Assembly (NCBI GenBank): GCA_017506865.1
Contig: JAFCMP010000312.1
Span: forward strand, 682,001-746,000
Direction: 5' to 3'
From: Tribonema minus
Lineage: Eukaryota > Sar > Xanthophyceae > Tribonematales > Tribonemataceae
DNA: 64,000 nucleotides
The position numbers were made by a program, and so were the translations under genes. Numbering within the stretch: the stretch's first letter is position 1; each line of letters starts with the position of its first letter. The notes under the pieces are model-generated. The model saw only the letters and a program-made list of their open reading frames with translations, was not told where the DNA came from and did not search any database. This document shows positions 53,201-62,839 of this stretch, in pieces.

Positions 53201-56200
53201 AGCCAGCGCGGGGCAGAGGCAATGCGCGCTGACCTCGCCATGCCACACGTGTCGACGGAATGGAAGCGCCCCCACGCGCGCACGCCCGGCAGTACCCCCG
53301 GGCCAGTCCGAGGGCGGGGGTGCGGGTAGCGACGGCGCGGCCGCGGCGGCGGGGGCTGCCGCAGCGACACCTCCAAAGCCACCGGCGGTGCCGGCTAGTG
53401 GCGCTGCCAACTCAAAGTCCAGCAAGAAACGCCCGGCGGCCACGGCAACCGGCGCGCAACGCCGGCGCCGAACGGCAGCTGCTGCGGCACCGCCTGGCAG
53501 CGCCGGCAGCCGCACTCAGTCTAACAGCCTAAGGCTGCAGGACAGCAGCCCCCCCCACGGGACGGCCGTGGGATGGGCGGACATGGACTTGGACCCGCCG
53601 GACGATGCCGCGTCACCGCCCCCCCCGACCACCACCACCAGTGGCAGGCCCTCAAAGCCCCAGTCACGAGCATCCCTGGCTTGGGACCTCTCGACGCCCT
53701 CGGTCGTCCACGCACTTGACCAGACCAATGAGGCGGATCTACTGCTGCTACGGTTCACCACGACTGCCAACCCCTTCCGCACTCAGCTGCAGTGCACCCA
53801 GTGGGCACGGCTAGTGGAGCACGCCACACGACTACTGGCGGACGCCACAGACAGTGCACGTGAGGCGGCACGGGTGCGCCTCCACCATGGTGCCGGGGCG
53901 TTTGCTCATCAGGTTTCTCAGACTCTAGTGCAGCGCGGCTACAGGCTGCTGCACCTGCTAGCAGCAATGGCCTTTGGTAGGCAACCGGAGGGAACCGGTA
54001 TGCCGCCTGCGGCCCGGCTGGCAGCGTTGCTGTCTGGCGACTTTGCGGAGCTACTGAGAAAGACGCTGTCAGCAGCAGCGGCGCTGCGGGCCCCCAAACC
54101 AAACAACGCAGCTACGGCGTCGGCACAAACGAACTTCGATGCCGACTGGACGGAGGCTGACTCCAGGCAGCAAACAGCATGCGCTGCCCTCTCAGGCAAG
54201 CGACGGGGGGTAGGCCTGGCTGCCGCACGACTAGAGGCGCGTGAAGCATGCGCCCCAGCAGACGAGGTCACGGCACAGGTGCTGGCAGCAAAGCACCCTG
54301 AAACTGGCACCCGGCCCGGGGTAGTCGATACGCCAATGGAGCAAGTGCGCGGCCTGGTACGCGACGCCCGGCGGCACTGCTTGCACGGCGCAGGGGTGGC
54401 AACGACCGCCGGGCCCGCTGGCAGCGGCAGTCCCGTCTTCGAATCGGGTCAGGCGCATGATCGCAGCGATAGGCCTGAGGATGCTGCCAGCGCAGCCGGA
54501 CGGCGCCTCGAGGTGGAGGCGACAGACATACTGTCGACCTTGTCCGCAGCAGGGGCGGGGAAGGCAGGAGGGCTGGACGGCCTACGCTATGAACACCTCT
54601 TGATGGCCGCTGGGCCTGGTGCACCAGTGAAAGCAGCCACCCGCCCCGTGGGCAGTGCCTCGCCAGGACTAGCTGGTGATTCAGAATCGGATGTGATGGA
54701 ACCGGCATTCGCCCATCACCTGGCCAAGGTGTTCACGACGCTGCTTGTTGAGCCCGAACTGCTGCCGGAGCAATCGCAACGGCTTCTCCGCGCCGCGGCC
54801 CTCTCAGGCATAGGACAGAAGCGGCGTCCGATCGCCTGCTCCAGTGTCTGGCGCAGACTCCTCGGGTCCACAGCGGCACGGGGTGTCAAGGGCAAAATAT
54901 CGGGGCTGCTGGCCTCCATGTCGCAGTTTGGCGTAGGATACCGGTCTGGCGTCGAGCATGTGGCAGCGCGCGCGCGCGTGTGGCACGAGCTGTATGGCAC
55001 CACAATCCAGCTGGACTGTGAGAACGCATTTAACAGTGTGGATCGCGCCGCCATTGTGCGGGGACTTATGCTCTTCTGTCCGGAGCTGCTCCCGCACTTT
55101 GAGTCCGTATACTGTGGTGACACTGCCCCAGAGATGCGAGTGGAGGTGAACGGTGAAGCTCGCATTATCTGCTCCCACCTAGGGTGCCAGCAAGGGGACC
55201 CTCTAGGGCCGCTGTACTTTGCAGTGGCAGCGGCATTCCTACTCTTCTACCCTGATGGAGTGAATGCGACGCCCGGCAGTATGCCGGCCTACGGCCACAG
55301 CACAGCGGAACCGCCAGCCCCGCACTGCGCTTTCCTGGATGACCTCAACGTGCTGCAAGCTGCCTACTTCGACGATGCAGCGACCGCTGGGGTGGCAGAG
55401 GTGATCCGTCGGCTTGCGGCAGGGGGCCTACGCGTTCGACCAGACAAGTCGCTGGCCATTGCCATGCGCGGCACAGTGTTTGATGAAGCGGCCAGAGCAC
55501 GCCTGCGCGCCCTTGACATACCGTTTGTGGACGCCACCATGCCAGAATCCAGTCAGGGCTTTACGTCGGTCGGGGTACCGGTAGGGCACCCAGCCTATGT
55601 GCATGCTGCCATGAGCAAGCATCTTGTTGACGCAGGGACATGGCGATTGTCGTGGCAGCTAGCTGGGATGGCGCGGCATCACCTACAGGCAGCACAGTTC
55701 ATTCTGCGCAGGTCACTGACGAAGCGGATGGGCTTCTTAGCTCGGGTCGTTGACACGGCTTTGAGTGAGACATGGCTGCACGCATTTGACGGGTTCTGTG
55801 CATGGACGCTTGAACGCATGCTGCACCTGCACGGCTGCGCTACCGCGGCAGTCATGAAGTCACACCTGCTGGCCGCCTGCACTGCTGGTGACAATGAGGT
55901 AGCCAGCAGTGGCAGCGTGCTGGTATTGCCGCGCTTGGGCCCGCCAGAACTCACGGACATCGCAGTGCCACTGCGGGCGTCACGGTTGCCGGAGCGACGA
56001 GGCGGTCTGGGCATGCCGCTTTTGGGGCTACTGGCACCAGCCGCATACACGGCCCAGGCATGCACAACACTGCGGCCTGCAATAATTCATGCCACTGTGG
56101 CAGCAGGGGCCCTGAGGCTCGGCACTGACGAACACGGCGCAGTCACCTGGTTCGCGCAGCACTCATGCGCAATACGCGAGGACCAGGGACTGCCGCCAAT

Positions 56201-59200
56201 CATCGAGGCCGTGCGACGCTCTACGCGAGCGCTGACAGCTGATGGCGGCGAAAAATCACGCACAGCTGTGGCCGAGCAGCTCCCAGCATCGTTGCTACGG
56301 TGGGCAGCGGATACAACGGCCGCAGCGTCGACGCTCCCCACTGCGGTGCAAGCGATCTACGCCGCAACTGCCGTCACGGAGACGGGGACCACTGAGCCAG
56401 CCCCACACACCCACGGCATTGTGCCTGGCGCCGAGGCGGCCGCTGCGGCGGCGACCGTACCTGGCCCTCAAGCCGCTGCCGCGGCTGCCTCTTCCACGCC
56501 CGCTAAAACACAAACTAGCGCGGAAGAAAGCAGCTGCAGCGGCGGGCAGGAGGACGACGACGACGACTGGGAGGCCTATGCTGACGAGATCTGCAGAAAG
56601 GTAGTGCCCCGCCGCCGGCGCGGTCACTTCACGCACGGACTACAAGCCCGCCTTTCAAATGTTCTTCGACGTCAATACGAGGACTGCCTGGTGGAGGACC
56701 TAGAGGCTGCCTCGGCTGGTGCCGTGGGCAAGCCGACGCAGGCTACACTTATTGGTGACTTGCGTGACACCAGCCGCCGCCGCCAACAGGCTAGCGCGCG
56801 GGTCCTGGCGCAGCTGCGCAGCCAGCGTGCGTCCGGGGCAATGGCGTGGATGAGCGTGCCACCCGCTGCCAATGACCGCCCGGGTGCGGCGCCCATGTCC
56901 AGTATGGCAGCAGCCACGATGATTATGGTTGCGATCTTTATAGACGGGTGGGGCATACAGGGCGAGGTGTGCCCATGGCGGTGCAGTGACGTGAGCCCCA
57001 CCTCCACGCATGCGATCAGCTGCCCCAGCCAGCACATACGGGGGCACAACGCGACACACACTGCCCAAAAGCGGTGCCTACAGCGCATCTTGAGACAGCA
57101 CCATGTCTCTATTGTCCGCAATGAGGACGCTAGCGTCTTCAAGGTACCGGGGTATCGGGCGGACACAGTCATTGACCCAGGGTGTCTGCACTTTAGCAGT
57201 GCATACCGTAACAAGGGAATAGTGCTAGACACAAGTGTGCGCGCGCCCACAGCGAGCTCGTACCTGACAGGCAAAACAAATGCCTCGAACACGGACGGCT
57301 ATGCTGCTGGGGTGGGGGAGGACGCGAAGGTCAAGCACCACACCGGCACCTTGACGTCATCTTGGGCTTTTGTGCCATTCGTGCAGGAGTCGTACGGACG
57401 GCTGGGCAAGCAGACAAGCCTTTTTGTTAAGGAGTTGGCAATGCACTCAGCACTGTGCTCAGGGGGGGGGAAGGCAGATGTGTTACGCAAGGCCGGGTTA
57501 GCTAAGCGTCAGATCCACATTGAGCTGAGCATATCGCTGGCGCGGGAGTTGGCGGAGCGCGTCATGGCATACACACGTGGAGCGCGAATGCTGGGCTGTG
57601 TTGCGGCGCCGGTATCCAAACTCCTAGGGCACAGCGCAGACTAGGCTGCTGCGTTGACGCAAGCTTTTCGATTGCATAGGCAACCCGGCCTCCCTTGGGC
57701 CTTTATAAATACAAGTCCATACGTACAGTTTACAACGTGGCGATGCGAAACGGCGTGTATGTGGCGCAAACTACCCTGTTTCTCACTGCATAGCAGCTGT
57801 GGTGCTCTTCTTGTTTGGCTGCCATGCCAGATTTTGGCTTGCGCCACATGGCAGGCTGCTCTTGCTTGTCGCTATTGGATAGTGATCATCAAGCCTGCCA
57901 AACCCACTGCTTCTGGAGCCCCCGTCTGTCACCCTCACTTGCTTGCCCTCAACGTCACTCTTGCTTTCAGGGTCATTGATGACTTTGACATCCAGCACTG
58001 GCGCCCCCCTCCGTCCAGATGGGATGCTGAACACTGGTGATGGCAGGATGCTTTGTAAGTTTGAGGAAAAGGGTGCCAGCTCGCTGCAGGAGCCCATCGG
58101 CGAACTTGGAGCTAAGACAGCTGTCTGGACGCCACTCTACTATGGCGCACTGCCATACCTACCCTGCTTCGCTGCCGCTGCGGGTCGCATACAGTTCTGT
58201 GTTGTCGAGCGTGGCGCCCCTGGCCAAGCTGTTCCTGTTGGCCCAGTTTACGTCGTCAATCGACTGGGTGGCAGAGCACAGACAGTCATCACCGTCATCA
58301 ATCTCTACAGGCTGCTAGCAGCTGCACGGCAGTACCTTCCGCTCAGCGTCCTGCCAGTGACCTCACGTGCTCGCACGACCAGCTGGGCTTCACTCGCACA
58401 CTGTGAGTATCAGTCGCAGCTCGGTATGTTCATGTAGCGCTTTGATATGCAAGCCGTACCTGAACTCGCAGTCTACCACACCAACATCGGTTGTTCGCTG
58501 TTTTGCACATCTTGATGCAGGCACTTCCGGTCAGATACCCTGGCGGTGCGCAAACGCATCGAACCTTGGTCTGCCTATGCGCAGGCTGCAGGCGTCACCA
58601 TGCATGACATCAACCGCATGTATCGCGGCACTGCGAACAAGGCGGGCCTGGTGCATGCTGCGCCTCCAGGCTCAGAGCCCATGTTGCAACGGAACAAATA
58701 CACGGTGGACCTGACGCCTTTGGGCTTGCAGGCAGCAGATGCTGTGCCCACCAGCGAAGGCGAGCTTGCCATGGCCGCACACGGCCTGCTACACGGTCTG
58801 TTTGCTCTGCACCAGGTGAGGGAACCACGATGCACGTCTTCTCCGCTGCTGTGCGCAGAGATGGTGACATCTGTGTACTATGCAAGTGTTGCGTGCAGTC
58901 GCCGTTCACCTGAGAGCTGGCAGTCATGTGTGTACTATATTGAGGTTGATCTCAAGGCTGGCTGTCTGGCTTATGCAGTGCTGCTGTGAAGTGGCTGTGG
59001 TGCGGCTTGCTGAAAACTCCGAACTAAGAGTGTGCCCGCCTTCCATTGTAACAGTTTTCGTTCTAGTGCAGGAGGGCTTTGTACACCGTGATCTTCGCTG
59101 GCCCAACTGCGCGTGCGATGCCTCCAAATCACACTACTTCTTGTTGGACCTGGAAATGTGCACAACAGCAGACGAGGTGCCTACAGGTACTGCGCAGCAG

Positions 59201-59452
59201 CAGCACTGGGATACCGACACCCTTGATAGTGGGAGGTACACCAGAGCTTTAGACCTGCACCAGCTTGGGCGAATGCTGCAGGAGAAGGCGGTCCTGTGCA
59301 CTAGCAGGGCAGCAACAATGTTCCTTAGAGCTCTGTGTACCCCTGCTGCACAGCAGCGAAGGACAGTTGCTGATTTCCTCTCTGACCGCTGGATCAGCTG
59401 CCCTGGCTGTGTGTGCACTGCTGCTGGTGCCATCCCTGCTCCCTTAGGGTAG
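50212..59452 (+). CDS. Nuclease-like plus kinase-like protein (CRN-type architecture), interrupted intron
   Basis: Exons seen: 50212-50586, 57971-58402, about 58535-58815 and 59072-59452 (stop TAG). The first two join in phase across ADKG|SLMTLTSS. Residues encoded from 57990 read RPDGMLNTGDGRMLCKFEEKG, a PD-...-E-x-K pattern of restriction-like nucleases. They are followed by VWTPLYYGALPYLPCFAAAAG and INLYRLL, as in CRN-type and related eukaryotic effector proteins. The last exon has VHRDLRWPNC (HRD catalytic loop with the metal-binding Asn) and YFLLDLEM in place of DFG, so it is a kinase-like fold. The 5' exons are unresolved. The acceptor of the third exon was chosen to keep phase (GTCAG|ATACCC). 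A retrotransposon occupies the first listed intron. Function is inferred only from architecture. Confidence 0.6.
50631..57644 (+). CDS. Retrotransposon polyprotein: zinc fingers, OTU-like protease, reverse transcriptase, restriction-like endonuclease
   Basis: Domains in order, as genomic positions. Cys-rich fingers CDGCG..CADC (50695-50810). OTU-type cysteine protease: GNGNCLIHTALHG with the Cys (52075-52115) and GHFELLV with the His (52646-52668). C-x2-C...H-x4-C finger (52808-52935). Reverse transcriptase with LDCENAFNSVDR (about 55010), GCQQGDPLGPLYF (about 55184) and FLDD (about 55335) in place of the usual Y/F-A-D-D. C-terminal endonuclease: CPWRCSDV..THAISC finger (56971-57025), then GYRADTVIDP and GIVLDTSV with the nuclease acids (57150-57240). 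No apurinic-type endonuclease was seen. The RLE groups it with R2/NeSL/Dualen-like elements; the clade needs a tree. No own start codon is evident at the 5' end. Confidence 0.85.
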   Translation, partial: FAELHVQLFLDHRPICGGLEQVCDGCGNLFIRRTAASATTPSGDLGALDQCDVWRCADCLAGPVAATACTLSGCDRASGHDHIADIHTRPTTCAAAAGGAAVGGGNSLKPTAALLAAASKCGPIRKILGCEHLGVDPRQAHASTLDGVADAPLPRLTRSSTMGVLPGESRASDSGATMSSNDRVPSTPGSAAAAVAAGAQSSECPRDPTGSHWQGLLGAAGALARRVRALALAPNRARVTVLCAWPTGTKLGPCRTSRRLHMRPAPSDAPATQTLLGRTSCAPLASQMHDLTVTFSLLSLREEGNDLATVFDQLSLREPVVARSPRQPAGKRGESDVTQAGDNSTHATMTETAPVTAMVASGKRSRRRGKHRRRTQERQAQCDNSRAPLAPATTPPRGGASAPSAPISGPAKVTTVTVATRVPSTVCHTVTVEEQQDALAKATNYGFSTWHTGLQALHKQALGENTATLARGGELRPVSNVGNGNCLIHTALHGIGSVAVEHGLPAPALVIAMREALLDGMVAYVTQGAGKQGASMSSMRQLTAHAAAQPACTREQFDTYGTRARCLAIEYGTNETDSADSGHTLLLQRLQEEGVWGRPLGLSVWAIVAAVYAVSVTVWQAEPQATGSTQKSTGLVLAQLMGLPAVFAPVTPAQPDCHLDVLWTPPGLYTNVGHFELLVAPAAAPPLPTTMTASATTQANSTHITAPSRTQPRTALQLPQQPEPLRCPLCTLAFWQLGQKEDSKQRGKLSAASRMAPVVAHFNGGSCTRSMLNPEASTSHCQQNLAAAYAKGIRQQVDHDPSGDRAPSGSSTCNTGAHHAKRVQEMSTMYGCTAEDFLRAVRKLSACTGACGLVHMSASAGQRQCALTSPCHTCRRNGSAPTRARPAVPPGQSEGGGAGSDGAAAAAGAAAATPPKPPAVPASGAANSKSSKKRPAATATGAQRRRRTAAAAAPPGSAGSRTQSNSLRLQDSSPPHGTAVGWADMDLDPPDDAASPPPPTTTTSGRPSKPQSRASLAWDLSTPSVVHALDQTNEADLLLLRFTTTANPFRTQLQCTQWARLVEHATRLLADATDSAREAARVRLHHGAGAFAHQVSQTLVQRGYRLLHLLAAMAFGRQPEGTGMPPAARLAALLSGDFAELLRKTLSAAAALRAPKPNNAATASAQTNFDADWTEADSRQQTACAALSGKRRGVGLAAARLEAREACAPADEVTAQVLAAKHPETGTRPGVVDTPMEQVRGLVRDARRHCLHGAGVATTAGPAGSGSPVFESGQAHDRSDRPEDAASAAGRRLEVEATDILSTLSAAGAGKAGGLDGLRYEHLLMAAGPGAPVKAATRPVGSASPGLAGDSESDVMEPAFAHHLAKVFTTLLVEPELLPEQSQRLLRAAALSGIGQKRRPIACSSVWRRLLGSTAARGVKGKISGLLASMSQFGVGYRSGVEHVAARARVWHELYGTTIQLDCENAFNSVDRAAIVRGLMLFCPELLPHFESVYCGDTAPEMRVEVNGEARIICSHLGCQQGDPLGPLYFAVAAAFLLFYPDGVNATPGSMPAYGHSTAEPPAPHCAFLDDLNVLQAAYFDDAATAGVAEVIRRLAAGGLRVRPDKSLAIAMRGTVFDEAARARLRALDIPFVDATMPESSQGFTSVGVPVGHPAYVHAAMSKHLVDAGTWRLSWQLAGMARHHLQAAQFILRRSLTKRMGFLARVVDTALSETWLHAFDGFCAWTLERMLHLHGCATAAVMKSHLLAACTAGDNEVASSGSVLVLPRLGPPELTDIAVPLRASRLPERRGGLGMPLLGLLAPAAYTAQACTTLRPAIIHATVAAGALRLGTDEHGAVTWFAQHSCAIREDQGLPPIIEAVRRSTRALTADGGEKSRTAVAEQLPASLLRWAADTTAAASTLPTAVQAIYAATAVTETGTTEPAPHTHGIVPGAEAAAAAATVPGPQAAAAAASSTPAKTQTSAEESSCSGGQEDDDDDWEAYADEICRKVVPRRRRGHFTHGLQARLSNVLRRQYEDCLVEDLEAASAGAVGKPTQATLIGDLRDTSRRRQQASARVLAQLRSQRASGAMAWMSVPPAANDRPGAAPMSSMAAATMIMVAIFIDGWGIQGEVCPWRCSDVSPTSTHAISCPSQHIRGHNATHTAQKRCLQRILRQHHVSIVRNEDASVFKVPGYRADTVIDPGCLHFSSAYRNKGIVLDTSVRAPTASSYLTGKTNASNTDGYAAGVGEDAKVKHHTGTLTSSWAFVPFVQESYGRLGKQTSLFVKELAMHSALCSGGGKADVLRKAGLAKRQIHIELSISLARELAERVMAYTRGARMLGCVAAPVSKLLGHSAD
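50631..57722 (+). mobile_element. Non-LTR retrotransposon, long copy 3 (OTU protease, RT, RLE)
   Basis: Flanked by the 13-bp target duplication GTACAGTTTACAA (50618-50630 and 57723-57735). A single frame is open from 50187 (host side) to the TAG at 57642, so the element's own part is about 2337 codons without a stop. The 3' untranslated tail is about 80 bp and ends CCTTTATAAATACAAGTCCATAC, without poly(A). Other copies of the tail at 34334 and 43617 agree. The 5' end coincides with the duplication, so it may be truncated or full-length. The intact frame suggests a young insertion. Confidence 0.9.
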
Positions 59453-60780
59453 GATGTAACACCTAATGCATCTTCCATCAAGAATAGGAAAAATGCGTAT
59501 TTTTTTGTATCGGTCGCGTCTTCTCTCTCGACTTGTAATCACATCTCAGATGGCGCACAGCCCATCGGATAACGTGGTCAAATGCTAAATCTCACCCTCA
59601 CCACTACTACTTATCGACCACAGTGGGTCAGGGATGACATTTTAGGGTAAGCCGTGATTCTGTGACCAAAGTCTTGTGAAGTACCCATCTTGATTGACTG
59701 CCCACAACACAACGTCCGATGTGTGTATGACACATGGCATATTGTGCAACCATGGTGAGCTGGTCAGGCCAAGGGGTGGTGGACCTACACATAATAATAA
59801 AAAGTGTATGACTTTCAACGCACGTGATGATATGATGCACACAGCCTGTTGACGGCAGCTGGCGGAGGTTTTAGTCTGATCAAGTCTGGCGCCAAAGAAC
59901 TTTTTGGGGGAGCGCAATGTTCTGGTGCGTTCTGCTTGTTGGATCGTTCGATGACAGGAACCGGGGGCAAGAAAGAGCTGCTGCCGTGGATGCTGTGCGC
60001 TCAACGGAGGGCCTTCCGTGTCCAAGGAGGTGACTGGTGGCGCTTTTCCAACAGGCTCTCAAGCACGACCAAGCTTCTGCGTCCGAGAGTCTATCAGGTC
60101 CCCCGAGAAAGAAACAGAATATACCCGTGCGTCTCAGGCCAGGTGCGCGAAGCCTACGGGTCCACTACACTTGACCGCACCACCTCGCACTGCCGTGTGG
60201 CTGCTACGTGCAGCGGTAGGGCATGCGATCCTCATCAGAGCTTCCGGTCTACTCTATAGAGTTCCGGAGCATCAGCTCGCGTAACGAAGTAGCGGCGCCT
60301 ATGAGAAGTGTTGAAACTCCTGATGAACGAACTCACTTCCCGTTGTCAACTTCATGAGCGAGGATATATGTACGTGCAACTCGGGAGTTTTTTACTTCAC
60401 ACATGTGCGCTGCAAGGCTGGCAGCCCAACGGCCGCATTGAGCACACTCACTGCATGAGCACCACTGTGGACAACAACAAATCACCATGTGGCGTTCAGC
60501 TGTGTGATGGATGATTCAATCATGGCAGATCATGGCTAGACGCTGGGGACGCTGTGACCAAGACACAGACGCAGCAACAGACCTCCTGACGTTCAGTAGA
60601 GGTGTGGAGGTGCATCGTGTCTCGAATGTTGCAGTAGTATCACGTAATGCCGAGTGAACTTCCTCTCGCTGCTGCTGCTGCTGCGGGCGCACACACAGTC
60701 ACTCAGCCTGGTGCATAGGGATGTGCCACAACGCATCCGTATTTGAGTACGAGGCATAAGTACTTATGATCTTTTTATGA
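59453..60780. other. Spacer downstream of the nuclease-kinase gene; no gene seen
   Basis: About 1.3 kb. An open stretch at 59849-60259 has no recognisable motif and ordinary composition, so I do not call it. No tandem repeats of note except a CTG run near 60668-60685. Confidence 0.5.
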
Positions 60781-61590
60781 GCGCTGGCGGAGCTGCTGCG
60801 CCGCTACCTGGCAGTGCCGGTGTCACAGGAGTCACATGTGCCGTTTGTGCTTGGGGGGGCTAAGCAGGACCCCTCAAAGCACATGGACATTGTGCTCCCG
60901 TTTGGCGCATTCATCGAAGATGGAGAAGGAGCGGAGCAGGGGGCCCCGGGGGCGGGGGGCGGGGGGGGGGCTGGAGGCGAGGGGGGGCGTGTCAGGGAGC
61001 ACATGCTTGACGTGCGCGTCGTAGAAGTACAATGCCCCACACATGTTGAGCTCGCTGCGCGAGACCCTAAGATCTGCTGCGATCAGCGTGAAAGGGAGAA
61101 GAAGGACCACTATTCCGAGTTTTACGACCGGGATTGCTATACCCTTGCCACTGTGGCTATCGGGTCCTTTGGATACCTAGGAAAGGAAGCAGTAGGCGTC
61201 GTGCAGCGGATGGCCAAAGCGTATGCAGCCCGCAACTTCACAGGCGAGGAGGGAGGGGTGTCGTTTGAAGCCTTAGAGGCAAGGGGCAAGTCTTTCATTC
61301 GCGCAAGCTTGTTGACAGCGCTGCAAATGGCGGTCTCCGCCAGGTTGAGGCAGTATCTGGCAGCGCGAGTGAAGGACGCATCTGCGGCAGCAGCAGGGGA
61401 GGCGCAGGGGGTCGTCAGTGGTGCAACAGTCGGAGACCCAGGGGGGTAGCTTAGCTTATAGAAGTAGTTGGAGTGAAACACGTGCGTGTGTTTGAGCGCC
61501 ACCACCGGATCATACACAGCCAACGGCTGCAGTTGGGCACATGCATGGAGTTGTGCTCCTAAGCACATAATAATAAAAGTATTTATGAGG
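60781..61590 (+). mobile_element. 3' fragment A of a second RLE retrotransposon family
   Basis: A 5'-truncated piece with an open frame to 61449 (211 codons from 60814). It has PSKHMDIVLPFGAF, VVEVQCPTHV and REKKDHYSEFYDRDCY, patterned like the C-terminal endonuclease of RLE non-LTR elements (D...E-x-Q/K...Y), then a helical tail. A Gly-rich insertion lies in the loop encoded at 60930-60990. The 3' tail is TTGTGCTCCTAAGCACATAATAATAAAAGTATTTATGAG. A short degraded tail copy follows at 61665-61705. Confidence 0.6.
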
Positions 61591-61889
61591 AGGAGCTCTT
61601 GAGAGGCCAGGAGCGAGGATGGCCTCTTCTAGATGTTCCACACAGATGCCACGCGCATGCAACAATGTTGTGCTCCTAAAGCTCAGAATTATATAAGTAT
61701 TTATAGCAGCCCCAAGGTGGGCTTGGTTCGTTGGACAAGAGAGCGAAAATCTAAAATCGGACGGACCCTTAGAGCCCTGTGTTGCAGGCTTGTACTAATT
61801 CATGGGGGGCAGACACAGCGGCACCCAGTCTGAGCCACACCTATCGTAGCCGATGTGTCCATCTCTTAAGCGAAAAGTACCTTAAAATT

Positions 61890-62578
61890 TATTACTTGTG
61901 TAGGCATATGTACGCAACGCACACCGGCCAAAAGCGATGCCTCCAGCGCCTCTTACGGGCACATGTGTCCGCGGTCCGCAATGAAGTCGCCAGCATCTTC
62001 AAGAGGCCAGGCCTCCGCGCGGACACGGTCATCGACCCTAGCTGCCTTCACTTCGCCGGAGACGCATACAGGGGCAAAGGCGTTGTCCTCGACACGACTG
62101 TGCGCGCCGCGACAGCCTGCGAATACCTCACGGGCAAGTCCAACGCGGCCACTCAGGACGGGCACACAGCGGAAGTGGGGGAGAAAGAAAAGGTGGATCA
62201 CCACGATGGCGTGCTGAGCTCATCGTGGGTGTTTGTCCCCTTCGTACAGGAGTCGTGTGGGCGGTGGGGGGCTCAGGCGGGCCGTTTCATCACGGACCTA
62301 GCAATGCACTCAGCACTGTGCACAGGGGGTAGGGAGGCGCAAGTGAAGCGCAGGGCTGCAGCCAACAAGAAGCAGATAATGGCGGCGCTGAACAGGTCGC
62401 TAGCGCAGGAGCTCGCAGAGCGCGTCATTGCGTACGTGCTCGGTGCAGCGATGCTTGGCTGCGCAGCGCGCCCGGTGTCAGAGCTGCTCGGACACGGCTC
62501 TGCCTAAAAAGAGCCACACGCAGATCTCGCATGTTGCCCACACAGGCAACCGGCCTCCCTCGCGGCCCTCTTGAATAC
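61890..62578 (+). mobile_element. 3' fragment B, diverged relative of the 50.6-kb retrotransposon
   Basis: From ATHTGQKRCLQRLLR to the stop at 62507 the translation aligns with the C-terminal endonuclease of the long copy (THTAQKRCLQRILR, RADTVIDPGCLHF, GIVLDTSVRA, FVPFVQES-GR-G, ELLGHG/SA). Identity is about half. The 3' tail CAGGCAACCGGCCTCCCTCG (62545-62565) is the counterpart of CAGGCAACCCGGCCTCCCTTG in the long copy. It is therefore a separate subfamily, 5'-truncated upstream of the endonuclease. Confidence 0.75.
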
Positions 62579-62832
62579 TTTTATTATTATGTGCTTAGGA
62601 GCACAACTCCATGCATGTGCCCAACTGCAGCCGTTGGCTGTGTATGATCCGATGGTGGCGCTCAAACACACGCACGTGTTTCACTCCAACTACTTCTATA
62701 AGCTAAGCTACCCCCCTGTGTCTCCGACTGTTGCACCACTGACGACCCCCTGCGCCTCCCCTGCTGCTGCCGCAAATGCGTCCTTCACTCGCGCTGCCAG
62801 ATACTGCCTCACCCTGGCTAATACGAGAACAT
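62579..62832 (-). mobile_element. Inverted 3' tail of fragment A's family
   Basis: This is the reverse complement of 61345-61583, about 95% alike: it includes the last coding bases, stop and the AATAATAAAAGTATT tail. It abuts fragment B tail to tail at 62578. Together 61345-62832 forms an inverted repeat of about 240 bp around a 1-kb centre. Confidence 0.85.
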
Positions 62833-62839
62833 GAGTACG

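Larger units (their letters stand above)
50587..57970 (+). other. Host intron enlarged by retrotransposon insertion
   Basis: Donor AAAG|GTATGTTTG at 50587 and acceptor CTTTCAG|GG at 57970 bound a 7384-bp intron. Removing the element and one copy of its target duplication leaves about 279 bp, a normal size. The insertion lies 44 bp after the donor, on the same strand as the gene. Confidence 0.65.

Noticed and set aside
50187-57644. A single 2485-codon gene
   Set aside because: The 13-bp target duplication at 50618-50630 / 57723-57735 and the in-phase host splice at 50586/57971 show that the first part is a host exon plus intron bases, and the rest is a retrotransposon.
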